From an uncultured Micrococcaceae bacterium (GTDB lineage: Bacteria; Actinomycetota; Actinomycetes; Actinomycetales; Micrococcaceae): 64,000 bases of DNA. How positions within the stretch are numbered: position 1 is the first letter of the stretch; each line of letters begins with the position of its first letter. Both the position numbers and the translations under genes were made by a program. Shown here piece by piece: positions 42,840 to 51,625 of the stretch. Below the pieces are notes generated by a model. It worked only from the letters and a program-made list of their open reading frames with translations, was not told the DNA's origin and made no database searches. Where the stretch lies: the NCBI GenBank assembly GCA_947502645.1, contig CANNAD010000001.1, positions 682,001 to 746,000 on the forward strand. The letters run 5' to 3'.

Positions 42840-43960
42840 CAGCTGAACTGAAGGAGAACGCGGGCGCACACCCCGACCATCGGCTCCCCTACGTCGCTGG
42901 GGTGAAGGCGATCTTCGGGCTCGAGATGAAGCAGCGCCTCAGAGCGCGCTCCTGGTACATCATGCTCGCGGTGTGGTTCGTCATCCTCGGCCTGGTGTTC
43001 GTGCTGGCGGCTGTGACGACGTCGAGCCTAACCCCCGACGAAGGGGGGCCAATCCTTTTCGAGTTGGTCGTCGGCTTCGTGCTGATGTTCGGGTTGCTTG
43101 TGGCACCCGGCCTCTCAGCAAACGCTGTCAATGGGGACCGTGCAGCCGGAACGCTCGCGATTCTCCAAGTGACACTACTGAAGCCGGGACAACTCCTGTG
43201 GGGTAAATGGCTCGCAGCGTGGGTCGCTTCGCTGGCGTTCCTCGTCATCAGCATCCCCTTCATTTTCTGGGCGCTAGCCCTTGGCGGAGTCAACATCGCC
43301 GAAGCGTTCGTCTCCCTGCTGATGCTCGGTGTCGAACTCGGATTGGTCGCTGCTATAGGTGTCGGTGTGTCGGCTATCGCGGCCCGCCCCCTGTTCTCGA
43401 TAGTGTCCACCTACATGCTTGTAACCATGCTAACGATCGGCACGCTGATCGGCTTCGGTCTGAGCCTCACTCTCGTGCAGGAGCAAGCCAAAGTCACCTC
43501 GGCGGACTACTACCTCCCCGAAACATTCGATTCGATGGCGGCGCCAACGGAAGATGACTGGGTGTGCGAAACCCAGACCTACGAGCAAACTGTGCTCCAC
43601 ACGGAGCGTACGGTTTGGCTATTGGCCGCGAACCCCTTCGTGATCGTTGCTGATTCGGTGCCCTACAAACGCGATGGTGACTTTGATACCGGCGACGGAA
43701 CGTCCTATTCTCCCGGCATTATGGAGAGCATCAGTAGCTCAATTCGGTCCGCCCAGGCTGGTCCGGACTATGAGCAGACCTGCGAAGAGGCGCTTCGACC
43801 GTATAGCGCCGGACCACCGGAGGCATCAGCGGACAAATTCCCCATCTGGCCGCTCGGCATCCTCTTGCAGGCGGCACTCGCGAGTACCCTCATCCTCTTC
43901 GGCAGAAAAAGGCTTGCTACCCCGGCGCAGCGTCTGCCGAGAGGTACTCGAATTGCCTGA
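42836..43960 (+). CDS. ABC-2 type exporter permease
   Basis: A 374-residue membrane protein with a first helix at about residues 45-65, a cluster of four helices from about 78 to 210, a ~130-residue extracellular loop containing two cysteines, and a final helix near 340-355. This is the NatB-like ABC-2 architecture. It pairs with the ATPase at 41907. The cargo is unknown. Confidence 0.83.
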   Translation: MTAELKENAGAHPDHRLPYVAGVKAIFGLEMKQRLRARSWYIMLAVWFVILGLVFVLAAVTTSSLTPDEGGPILFELVVGFVLMFGLLVAPGLSANAVNGDRAAGTLAILQVTLLKPGQLLWGKWLAAWVASLAFLVISIPFIFWALALGGVNIAEAFVSLLMLGVELGLVAAIGVGVSAIAARPLFSIVSTYMLVTMLTIGTLIGFGLSLTLVQEQAKVTSADYYLPETFDSMAAPTEDDWVCETQTYEQTVLHTERTVWLLAANPFVIVADSVPYKRDGDFDTGDGTSYSPGIMESISSSIRSAQAGPDYEQTCEEALRPYSAGPPEASADKFPIWPLGILLQAALASTLILFGRKRLATPAQRLPRGTRIA

Positions 43961-44001
43961 CGCTGGCATCGCGCAGCTGCGGTGATGGTCCCGAGTTCAA
44001 G

Positions 44002-45279
44002 CTAGCTCTGATCCAGCTGGCCTTCCAGTAACTGACGAAAAACTTCCGTGAGCATGTGGACGCCAGCAACAATATCGTCGTCGGACGTGTATTCATGCTC
44101 GTTGTGGGAAATACCTGCAACGGAGGGGACAAACAACATCACGGTCGGCACAAGGTCCTTCATATTGGTGGAATCGTGCCCGGCCAGAGTCTTGACGCGC
44201 CCGTAGGTCAGCCCAAGGCCGGCCGCAGCTTTTTCGGCCAGGTCAACACCCTCAGGCTGGTACGGCATGACAGGCCAGCAATGGGACGCGTGCTTCTCGA
44301 TCGCCACATTGGCGGCTTTTTCAATGGCCGCGACCCGCTTGTGCAGGGTGGCGTCCGCCTCGGCGAGCACCGCTTCGTCAGCGGAACGAAGGTCCAGCAG
44401 CAGACTCACGCGGGAGGGTACGACGACGGGCGAGTTGGGGTAGACGTCAAGCTGACCAACCGACGTGTGCAGAACTCCGGGATACTGATCTGCCACTTCA
44501 CGCGCGGCGACCACCAGCATAGATGCACCCAAAAGCGCGTCCTTGCGGTCTGCGATCACAGTGGACCCGGTGTGCGCCTGCTCGCCGTGCACCACAAACT
44601 CGTACTTGTTCGCGGCCCAGTTGGAGTCCACCAGACCGATGGTGACGCCGTCGCGCTCCATGCTGCGGCCCTGCTCTATATGAATTTCAGCCGCATACGC
44701 AGCCTTGGGCGCGGGCCCTGCACCGAGGCAACCGATGCTCTCCAGTGCCTGCCGGACCGTGATCCCGGACGGATCGGTCACGGCCAGAGCCTCAGCCAGA
44801 TCGAGTTTGCCGGTGTAGACAGAGCTGCCCATCATCGACGGCTTGAAACGTGCGCCCTCTTCGTTGAACCAGTTCACGACGGCGATGTTGTATCTGGGCG
44901 TCTGCCCGGACTCACGATACGAGGCGGCCAGCCGGAAGGCAGCGTGCGCTGCGGCGAGAACGCCATACGCACCGTCGTAACGGCCAGCTGTCGGCTGCGA
45001 GTCCATGTGTGATCCAACAATGACGAACGGAGCCCCGGGAACCAGCTCCAACAGACCGAACTGGTTGCCGATCTCATCGAAACGAACCTCAAAGCCCTGC
45101 TCCCGCAGGAGTGCCGTGAACCAGACCCGCTGCTCGCCGTCGGCCGCTGATCCTGCCTGCCGGTCAACGCCGCTGTTGCCTGTCGCGCCGAAGGTGCACA
45201 GGGTGGCGAAGTCAGTGATGAACCGGGCGTCGTCGCCGGTGAAGTTCGCGGGATTCGGTTCGGTGATCATGGTCGACAT
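44002..45279 (-). CDS. M20-family Zn-dependent amidohydrolase (allantoate / N-carbamoyl amino-acid hydrolase type)
   Basis: A 425-residue enzyme from ATG 45279 (AGGAATAGAT upstream). Zinc ligands are visible: His in VGSHMDSQPTAG, Asp in GRYDGAYG, Glu-Glu in NEEGARF, His in EIHIEQGRSME and a C-terminal His in ISHNEHEYTS. This set is typical of allantoate amidohydrolases, beta-ureidopropionases and N-carbamoyl amino acid hydrolases, which hydrolyse ureido or amide C-N bonds. It follows the thiamine-diphosphate enzyme gene by 56 bases. Confidence 0.88.
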   Translation of the reverse strand: MSTMITEPNPANFTGDDARFITDFATLCTFGATGNSGVDRQAGSAADGEQRVWFTALLREQGFEVRFDEIGNQFGLLELVPGAPFVIVGSHMDSQPTAGRYDGAYGVLAAAHAAFRLAASYRESGQTPRYNIAVVNWFNEEGARFKPSMMGSSVYTGKLDLAEALAVTDPSGITVRQALESIGCLGAGPAPKAAYAAEIHIEQGRSMERDGVTIGLVDSNWAANKYEFVVHGEQAHTGSTVIADRKDALLGASMLVVAAREVADQYPGVLHTSVGQLDVYPNSPVVVPSRVSLLLDLRSADEAVLAEADATLHKRVAAIEKAANVAIEKHASHCWPVMPYQPEGVDLAEKAAAGLGLTYGRVKTLAGHDSTNMKDLVPTVMLFVPSVAGISHNEHEYTSDDDIVAGVHMLTEVFRQLLEGQLDQS

Positions 45280-45335
45280 ATCTATTCCTGTCAGGCTGTG
45301 GTGGGGTTCAGGGGCGGAAGCGGCGGGCGCGGGTC

Positions 45336-47009
45336 CTAGACGTCCGATGACTTCGGTGAACGGGTGGTGGGATCCTGCAGCAGATGCAGGACGGCAGGCT
45401 TGCCGCTGGCGACGGCGCGGCGGAAGGCTTCCCGGAACTCTTCTGTACGTTCCACGCGCTCTCCGTGTCCGCCGTAGGACTCCGCCCACTGGCGGAAATC
45501 CGGGTTGGTCAGTTCGGTGCCGGAGGGGCGGCCCGGGTAGTGGCGCTCCTGGTGCTCGCGGATGGTGGCAAAGCAGCCGTTGTCGAGGACGATCGCGATG
45601 AACGTACCGCCGTAACCGATGGCAGTGGCGATCTCCTGACCGCTCATCAGGAAGTCGCCGTCGCCCTCAATAGCGATGACCTGGCGGTCCGGGAACATCA
45701 GGCTGGCCGCGACAGCTGCCGGAACTCCCATGCCCATGGCGCCGTTGCGCGGTGCTGCCAACGAATTTGCTGACGTGTGGGGCAGATAGCGTGCAGCCCA
45801 CAGGGCATGATTACCGGCACCGTAGGTGATGACGGCATCTGCGGCCATTTCTTCGCGGAGCACTTCCATGCACAGCCCGAAGTCCACGCCCTCGCCGCCA
45901 TCGGCCCGGGGAGTGCTGAAGCGCTCATACTCGTCCCGGCCGTTCGCCAGCCACTGAGCCGAACCACCAGTGGTGAAATCCTGATCCGCAAGCGCGCGGG
46001 CAAACTCATCTACATCGGCGACAATCTGCTGGTCCAGCCGGCCGAAGTGCCCCAGGGTATCTCCGGGCATAGCCACAATCGTCTCGGCTTTCAAACCCCG
46101 CGTATAGCCGTCGCTGAGCACATCACTGCGGGTACAGCCGATGAACAGCAGCAGATCCGCCTCATCGAAACGGCTGGCCAGCGCATCGCTGCGCCCATAT
46201 CCCAGGGACCCTACGTAACTGTTGCCGCCCTCGAGTATGTGCGGAACGGCGTCGTAGGCGCGGAAGTCAGCGGCCACGGGTATGTTGCTTGCGGCCGCCC
46301 AGCGGACCAGTGCATCGCTGGACTCCTGCGTCCAGCCTTCGCCGCCGACGACGATCAGCGGCTTTCGCGCTTCGGCGAACCGCTCCCCCAGCTCGGTCAT
46401 GGCGGAGACGGAGGGTTCCGCGACGGCGAGCGCGCGTGGCTTCACCGGCTGGCCGCCGTCGACCATGTGGGTGATGACGTCCTCGGGCAAACCGATCACG
46501 ACGGGGCCAGGGCGTCCGCTCATGGCAGTGTGCATGGCGTCGTCGACCACGAGAGCGGCGGAGGCTGCGTCGTCGAGCGTCACTACCTTCTTGGCGGTGC
46601 TGCCGAACCAGGCGTTGATGTCGAACTCCTGAAAGGACTCCCGGCCGCGGTCAACGATCGGGATCAGCCCTACAAACAGGACAAGCGGCGTCGCATCCTG
46701 ATAAGCGGTGTGCACTGCGATGAGTGCGTTGGCGGCGCCCGGGCCGCGGGTGACCATTGCGATGCCGGGGAGCTCGCCCAGGCGGCCTTCGGCCAACGCC
46801 ATGAACCCGGCCCCTCCCTCGTGGCGGGCAACTATCGTCGAAATCGAGGAATCGTGGAGGCCGTCCAGGACGTCGAGGAAGCTTTCGCCGGGAACGGAGT
46901 AGACCCGGCGGATGCCAGCAGTCTCCAGTTGGGACACGATCAGGTGACCTGCGGAAACGGCGGTGGACTGCGGTTGGGTGCCGGTGCTCAAAATTTCGTA
47001 ACCTTCCAT
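45336..47009 (-). CDS. Thiamine-diphosphate-dependent enzyme (acetolactate synthase-like)
   Basis: A 557-residue protein with three domains: Pyr (about 1-170, catalytic Glu in VARHEGGAGFMA), central (about 190-330) and PP (about 360-545, with GDGDFLMSGQE and LDNGCF, the thiamine-diphosphate/Mg site). It resembles acetolactate synthase and other 2-oxo acid decarboxylases or carboligases. An alternative start is TTG 46991, preceded by GGAAGG. It stands in a minus-strand pair with the amidohydrolase; substrate unknown, not obviously pyruvate. Confidence 0.85.
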   Translation of the reverse strand: MEGYEILSTGTQPQSTAVSAGHLIVSQLETAGIRRVYSVPGESFLDVLDGLHDSSISTIVARHEGGAGFMALAEGRLGELPGIAMVTRGPGAANALIAVHTAYQDATPLVLFVGLIPIVDRGRESFQEFDINAWFGSTAKKVVTLDDAASAALVVDDAMHTAMSGRPGPVVIGLPEDVITHMVDGGQPVKPRALAVAEPSVSAMTELGERFAEARKPLIVVGGEGWTQESSDALVRWAAASNIPVAADFRAYDAVPHILEGGNSYVGSLGYGRSDALASRFDEADLLLFIGCTRSDVLSDGYTRGLKAETIVAMPGDTLGHFGRLDQQIVADVDEFARALADQDFTTGGSAQWLANGRDEYERFSTPRADGGEGVDFGLCMEVLREEMAADAVITYGAGNHALWAARYLPHTSANSLAAPRNGAMGMGVPAAVAASLMFPDRQVIAIEGDGDFLMSGQEIATAIGYGGTFIAIVLDNGCFATIREHQERHYPGRPSGTELTNPDFRQWAESYGGHGERVERTEEFREAFRRAVASGKPAVLHLLQDPTTRSPKSSDV

Positions 47010-47104
47010 CAAGCGGTGACGACACCTCAGGCAGAGGGCCGCCTTCCCATCGTGCCATCCGGATTTCATCTGGGGAGTAGCTATTGCAAACAGGTTTTCC
47101 GTCC

Positions 47105-47110
47105 TAGAGT
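47105..47110 (+). promoter_or_regulatory. Leaderless -10 element for the PucR-type regulator
   Basis: TAGAGT lies exactly six bases before ATG 47117. TATTGC at 47082-47087, spacer 17, may be its -35. This supports the ATG at 47117 over the GTG at 47111. Confidence 0.5.
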
Positions 47111-47116
47111 GTGCGT

Positions 47117-48295
47117 ATGCACACGCCGGACTCCCCCACTCCCGGAGCCACCGCCACGGACCGAACGGACGAGCGCTGGTTCGAGTTGCTCAACGATCTC
47201 AAGTTGTCGCTGCCCAGGCTGCGTGAGATGTTTGTGGCGCGTGTGCAGGAAACTCCGGAGTATTCCCAGCACGCTGTGTCAGCTGAAGAACTACAGCAGG
47301 CGGCGTCGGTAGCCCTGTCGTTGATCCTTGATGCGATGTCCGGCGAACAATACTATCCGCGAATGCGTGTGTACGGTACGGAGCTGGGCACTCTGCGCGC
47401 CCGGCAGGGGTTGTCCTCGGAAGCGCTCATGTCTGCGGTGCGTCTGGATTTCCCGGTGATCTGGGCCGGGCTGCTGGAGGCTTCCCGTCCTGAGGACGCC
47501 GAGTTGCTGACGTGCCGGGCCGAGGAAGTCTGGCGGGTGGTGGATGACTTTGCCCAGGCCACCAGGGACAGCTACATTGACACCCGCATCCGGATGGCGC
47601 AGGAAGAGTCCGGCGTCCGGCAGGAGTTCATTGCAGCACTTTTTGGTGCCCAGGGCCGGCTGGCCGAAGTTCGCGAACGCTTCGCGAATGCTTTCGAGAC
47701 GGATTCCGAGGCACCATATGTCATTGCCGCTGCTACTGGCAGTGCAGCTGTCCAGCTCCGCCAATTGGCTAGCTTTCCCACACGTGACAAACGCGTTTTC
47801 CTGCATGAGGCTGAAAACTGTACTTATCTATTCTGGCCCGAGACTGCCACGCACGGGGCTGGCAACAACTTCCGGTGGGCGCCATTGAATAAGGTCAGCT
47901 GCGGGCTCGCGCGTTCAGAGCACGGGTTATCGGGTCTGGCAGCGGCGGCACGCGTGGCCGCAGCGCTCTCAGAGCTCGCAGACCCAGCTGAATCTGGGCC
48001 CAAAACGGTGGATCGGGACTGGCCGCGCATGGCGCGCTCGCGTCTGGATGAACTCGGCATTGAGCTGAGGGCCGAGCTGGAGGCTCAGATGGCACAGTGC
48101 CGGCCGGAAGAAGCAGACAGGATGCGCGAAACAGTCCTGTGTTTCATCGCCAACGGCAGCGTCAGTGACACTGCCGCTGAGCTGTACTGCCACCGGAACA
48201 CCATATTGAACCGGTTGCGGCGGTTCCGGGAGGTCACAGGCCTTGACCTGACCATTCCCCACCAGGCTGCCCGAATCGTTATCGCCTGGTCCTGA
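47117..48295 (+). CDS. PucR/CdaR-family transcriptional regulator
   Basis: A 392-residue regulator. The C-terminal ~60 residues (CFIANGSVSDTAAELYCHRNTILNRLRRFREVTGLDL) form the PucR-type helix-turn-helix (HTH_30); the long N-terminal part lacks a recognisable sensor motif and probably senses a ligand directly. It lies divergent from the thiamine-diphosphate enzyme and upstream of the TRAP operon, so it likely activates both. PucR proteins often regulate purine or ureide catabolism. Confidence 0.85.
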   Translation: MHTPDSPTPGATATDRTDERWFELLNDLKLSLPRLREMFVARVQETPEYSQHAVSAEELQQAASVALSLILDAMSGEQYYPRMRVYGTELGTLRARQGLSSEALMSAVRLDFPVIWAGLLEASRPEDAELLTCRAEEVWRVVDDFAQATRDSYIDTRIRMAQEESGVRQEFIAALFGAQGRLAEVRERFANAFETDSEAPYVIAAATGSAAVQLRQLASFPTRDKRVFLHEAENCTYLFWPETATHGAGNNFRWAPLNKVSCGLARSEHGLSGLAAAARVAAALSELADPAESGPKTVDRDWPRMARSRLDELGIELRAELEAQMAQCRPEEADRMRETVLCFIANGSVSDTAAELYCHRNTILNRLRRFREVTGLDLTIPHQAARIVIAWS

Positions 48296-48417
48296 AAGGA
48301 CGGAGGTTCATTCCTGCCCGGGGCTGCGCGCTTCCACAGCGTTGCGTGTGCGTCTGCCCAGTCCGACGGCGTCAATCGTGTGCGATTCATCCTTGTGAGC
48401 TCCGTCTCAGGACTGGA

Positions 48418-48430
48418 TAGTTGACAACTA
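48418..48430 (+). promoter_or_regulatory. Palindrome before the TRAP operon
   Basis: TAGTTGACAACTA is a perfect palindrome with a single central A (arms TAGTTG / CAACTA). It lies 84 bases before the TRAP binding-protein ATG in a 219-base gap and is a candidate binding site for the PucR regulator or another factor. Nothing else is recognisable in the gap. Confidence 0.5.
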
Positions 48431-48514
48431 GTTCCGCAGTGGATTGCACCGGTCATACCCCCGATCGAGGCGGCTTGCGGATGAACACAGGTTCGTTCAA
48501 GGGAAGGTAGACCC

Positions 48515-49609
48515 ATGCTAAAGAAGAAGCTCGTTCCAGCGGCAGCGCTTGCTGTAGCAGCACTGGCCCTGTCCGGTTGCGGCGGCGGAAGCCAGAGCGC
48601 CGATGATGAGAAGACGTGGGAGCTCAAACTCGCCTCGTACCAGCCCCCGACGGCGGCCGAGCCGGTCGCCACCAAGCGCCTGGCCGAGGAAATCGAAGAG
48701 AAAACCGATGGCCGGGTCAAGATTGAGTTCTTCTTCCAGGAAGCATTGCTCCCGGGTGCAGAGACGCTGCAGGGTGTGGCCGATGGCCGCGCCGACATGG
48801 GCTACATTGCGGATGCGTACTACCCCGCACAGCTTCCTTTGACCAACATCGCCGGCGTGCCGTTCCTGACCAGCAGCCCCGAAGCCCAGGGCCACGCCTT
48901 CTCCCAGATGTATGACGAGAACGAGGCCTTCCGCGCAGAGTGGGACAAGCAGGGCGTACACGTTCTCACCTGGTCTCCCGTCCCGCCGAACGTCGTTGCG
49001 GCCAAGAAGCCGGTAGACAGCCTCGATGACCTCAAGGGTCAGCAAGTCCGTCAGATCGGCTACTCCGGCCCGGCCTTCGAGATGGCAGGCATGAATCCGG
49101 TAGCAATTTCGCAAAGCGAGGTCTACGAGGCCCTGCAGCGCGGAGTGCTCGACGCCACGTCAGGCGGGTCACTGGACATCCTCACTGACCGCGATTACCA
49201 GGAAGTAGCACCCCATTTCGTGGATGTGAACTCCGGTAACTACGCCGTCACGATGAACGTGATCAACAAGCGCACCTGGGAAAGCATGCCCAAAGATATC
49301 CAGGACATCATCAACGAAGCCACCTCGGACTACATGGATTCCTACATAGAGGTGCTGTACGAAGCTGAAGCCAAGGCCTGCCAGGAGCTGCTGGACGCCG
49401 GTGGAACAGCCACCGTCCTCCCAGACTCCGAGACAGCTGACTGGGAAGCAAAGGCTGGTCCGGCTGTGCTGGATCTGTGGATGAAGGACGCAGCATCGAA
49501 CTCTGATGCAGACCCCGCCGCGTTCTACGACGAGTACACCGCGGCCCTGGAGAAGTTTGAGGCCGAGGCGGAGTACGTGCCAGCCATGCAGCGCTGCGCA
49601 GACAAGTAA
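48515..49609 (+). CDS. TRAP transporter substrate-binding lipoprotein (DctP family)
   Basis: A 364-residue lipoprotein (lipobox ALSGC, lipidated C22). A DctP domain follows: the QPPTAAEPVATKRLAEEIEEKTDGRVKIEFF start, PLTNIAGVPFL and the Arg-containing VRQIGYSGPAFEMAGMNPVAISQSEVYEALQRGVLDATSGG block, where the conserved arginine binds the ligand's carboxylate. Hence a carboxylic acid is the likely ligand. GGGAAGG precedes the ATG. First gene of a four-gene operon. Confidence 0.92.
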   Translation: MLKKKLVPAAALAVAALALSGCGGGSQSADDEKTWELKLASYQPPTAAEPVATKRLAEEIEEKTDGRVKIEFFFQEALLPGAETLQGVADGRADMGYIADAYYPAQLPLTNIAGVPFLTSSPEAQGHAFSQMYDENEAFRAEWDKQGVHVLTWSPVPPNVVAAKKPVDSLDDLKGQQVRQIGYSGPAFEMAGMNPVAISQSEVYEALQRGVLDATSGGSLDILTDRDYQEVAPHFVDVNSGNYAVTMNVINKRTWESMPKDIQDIINEATSDYMDSYIEVLYEAEAKACQELLDAGGTATVLPDSETADWEAKAGPAVLDLWMKDAASNSDADPAAFYDEYTAALEKFEAEAEYVPAMQRCADK

Positions 49610-49636
49610 CCGTAACGGAAACGAGATCACCCTCCC

Positions 49637-50203
49637 ATGAGTGAACAAATGCGTGAGCGCCGCGTCAGCTGGCCCCGGCGTGCCATCAACTTGGTGGCAC
49701 GCGGGCTGGCCGCAGTCGCCGTCCTGCTCATTATCTTCATGATGGTTTCCACCGTCGCCGACGTCATCAGCCGTCAGCTCACCGGTCAAGCCATTCCCGG
49801 CGTCATCGAAGTGGGTGAAGTGCTCATGGTCTCGACCGTGTTCCTGGGTCTGGCCTACGCCGAGACCCGTGGGGCACACGTCAACATGAACCTGGTGATC
49901 CGCAAACTTCCCCCACGAATCGCATCGATCGCAACCAGTCTCGGATTGCTGCTGGTTCTGTTCGTGGTCGGCTGGATGGTCATCGTCACGGGCATGCGGG
50001 CAGTCGAGGCGTTTGAGGTCCAGGAGTACAGGTTCGGTCTGGTGCAGATCCCCGTATGGCCTGCACGAATCGCCCTGGCCGTTGGCCTTGCCGCCTATTT
50101 CCTATCCCTGTTACCCCGCCTGGCGGATGACCTCCGCGGGATTTTCCGTCCTCGTGAAGCTCGCATCCAGGACACCACTATTCCGGAAGGAGGAGCATTC
50201 TGA
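49637..50203 (+). CDS. TRAP transporter small permease (DctQ)
   Basis: A 188-residue protein with four hydrophobic helices. The VADVISRQLTGQAIPGVIEVGEVLMVSTVFLGLAYAETRGAHVNM block is the DctQ signature. It overlaps the large permease gene by one base (TGATG). Confidence 0.92.
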   Translation: MSEQMRERRVSWPRRAINLVARGLAAVAVLLIIFMMVSTVADVISRQLTGQAIPGVIEVGEVLMVSTVFLGLAYAETRGAHVNMNLVIRKLPPRIASIATSLGLLLVLFVVGWMVIVTGMRAVEAFEVQEYRFGLVQIPVWPARIALAVGLAAYFLSLLPRLADDLRGIFRPREARIQDTTIPEGGAF

Positions 50204-51609
50204 TGGAAGTTTTCCCGGTCGTCGTTTCGATCATCATCCTCCTGTTCCTGCTCATCTCAGGCATCCCCGTAGCCAATGCACTCGGTAGCACCGGCATTAT
50301 CGGGCTGCTCATCCTCAGCGGCTTCGACCTGGCCAGCAACGTCATCGCCGGAACTTCATACTCGGCAGTAGGCAAAGCCAACCTCGTCGTGGTCCCCATG
50401 TTCATCCTGATGGGCATGCTGACACTACACAGTGGAATCGCTGAACAACTTTTTGCGCTCGCTTCCAGATTCCTGAAGAAACTCCCCGGCGGCCTAGCCG
50501 TTTCCACCATCTTTGCCTCGGCCGGGTTTGGAGCGGTGACGGGGTCAAGCCTCGCCTCTGTGGCGACCCTGGGCCGCACAGCGATCACAGAGATGATTCG
50601 CCATGGCTACAACAAGTCATTCGCCTCGGCCGCAGTTGCGGTCTCCGGTTCGCTTGCCGTCCTGATCCCGCCGAGCATCATCCTGGTGCTCTATGGATCC
50701 ATCACGGGTGAGTCGGTCGGCGCCTTGCTGCTGGCAGGTATTGTCCCCGGAATCCTGTCCGCCATCATGCTGGCCAGTTTCGCGATCATGTTGGCCTACC
50801 GCAAACCGGCGCTCGTCAACGCTGGGCGGGCGTCCTTGGTAGGATCCGCCGTCGGAGGCAGCGGAGGCAGCGGCATGTCCGCAGGCCAGAGTAATCTCGC
50901 GGCCATGGGCATTCCGGATGAGGGCGAGATCAAGCTCAGCCCGGCGTCAGCCATCCGCGCAATCATCGCCATCGCACTGATCTTCATCATTGTTATCGGC
51001 GGCATCTACTCGGGCTTCTTCACCCCGAGCGAGTCTGCAGCAGTGGGTGCCGTTGTTGCACTCATGCTGATCATCACCCAGTACATGAAGCAGCCCCGGA
51101 AACTGCTCAGCAACGTGTCATTGGCACTGCGCGAGACCGTCTCGCTGAACTCCATGATCTTCCTGATCCTGGTGGGCGCGGGGATCTTCTCCTACTTCCT
51201 CGTGATGGCCGGCGTACCAACAGCGCTGTCAGAGTTTGTCGTCGGGATGCCGATCGCACCGGAGCTGACGGTGATCCTGCTGCTTCTGGTCCTGATCCCG
51301 GGCGGCATGTTCCTGGACTCGATTTCACTGCTGGTCATCACCGTCCCGTTGGTCTACCAGCCCATTACGGATCTGGGTTTCGACGGAATCTGGCTCGGCA
51401 TCCTCGTGGTCAAGCTGATCGAACTGGGAATGATCACACCACCGATCGGACTGAATGCGTTCGTCACCGCCGGTACTACGCCGGGACTCGAGGTCGATCA
51501 GGTGTTCAAGGGAATCTTCCCCTACTACATCGCCGACTTCCTGATCATTGCGGTGCTGTTCGCCTTCCCTGAGATTGTGACCTTCCTGCCCGAAATGTCG
51601 GCGGCCTGA
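50203..51609 (+). CDS. TRAP transporter large permease (DctM)
   Basis: A 468-residue membrane protein with about 12 hydrophobic helices, including the SGSLAVLIPPSIILVLYGSITGESVGALLLAGIVPGI segment and the C-terminal GMITPPIGLNAFVTAG, both DctM hallmarks. With DctQ it forms the sodium-driven channel. A ~40-residue glycine-rich loop (GSAVGGSGGSGMSAGQS) separates the halves. Confidence 0.94.
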   Translation: MEVFPVVVSIIILLFLLISGIPVANALGSTGIIGLLILSGFDLASNVIAGTSYSAVGKANLVVVPMFILMGMLTLHSGIAEQLFALASRFLKKLPGGLAVSTIFASAGFGAVTGSSLASVATLGRTAITEMIRHGYNKSFASAAVAVSGSLAVLIPPSIILVLYGSITGESVGALLLAGIVPGILSAIMLASFAIMLAYRKPALVNAGRASLVGSAVGGSGGSGMSAGQSNLAAMGIPDEGEIKLSPASAIRAIIAIALIFIIVIGGIYSGFFTPSESAAVGAVVALMLIITQYMKQPRKLLSNVSLALRETVSLNSMIFLILVGAGIFSYFLVMAGVPTALSEFVVGMPIAPELTVILLLLVLIPGGMFLDSISLLVITVPLVYQPITDLGFDGIWLGILVVKLIELGMITPPIGLNAFVTAGTTPGLEVDQVFKGIFPYYIADFLIIAVLFAFPEIVTFLPEMSAA

Positions 51610-51625
51610 CCAGATTGGAAAAATC

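Noticed and set aside
42390-42869. Minus-strand frame opposite the ABC exporter ATPase
   Set aside because: The plus-strand frame carries Walker A, LSRGQ and Walker B motifs; the minus-strand frame has none.
45777-47312. 511-codon plus-strand frame across the thiamine-diphosphate enzyme and the regulator start
   Set aside because: Its translation has no recognisable domain, while the minus-strand frame has a full three-domain thiamine-diphosphate enzyme.
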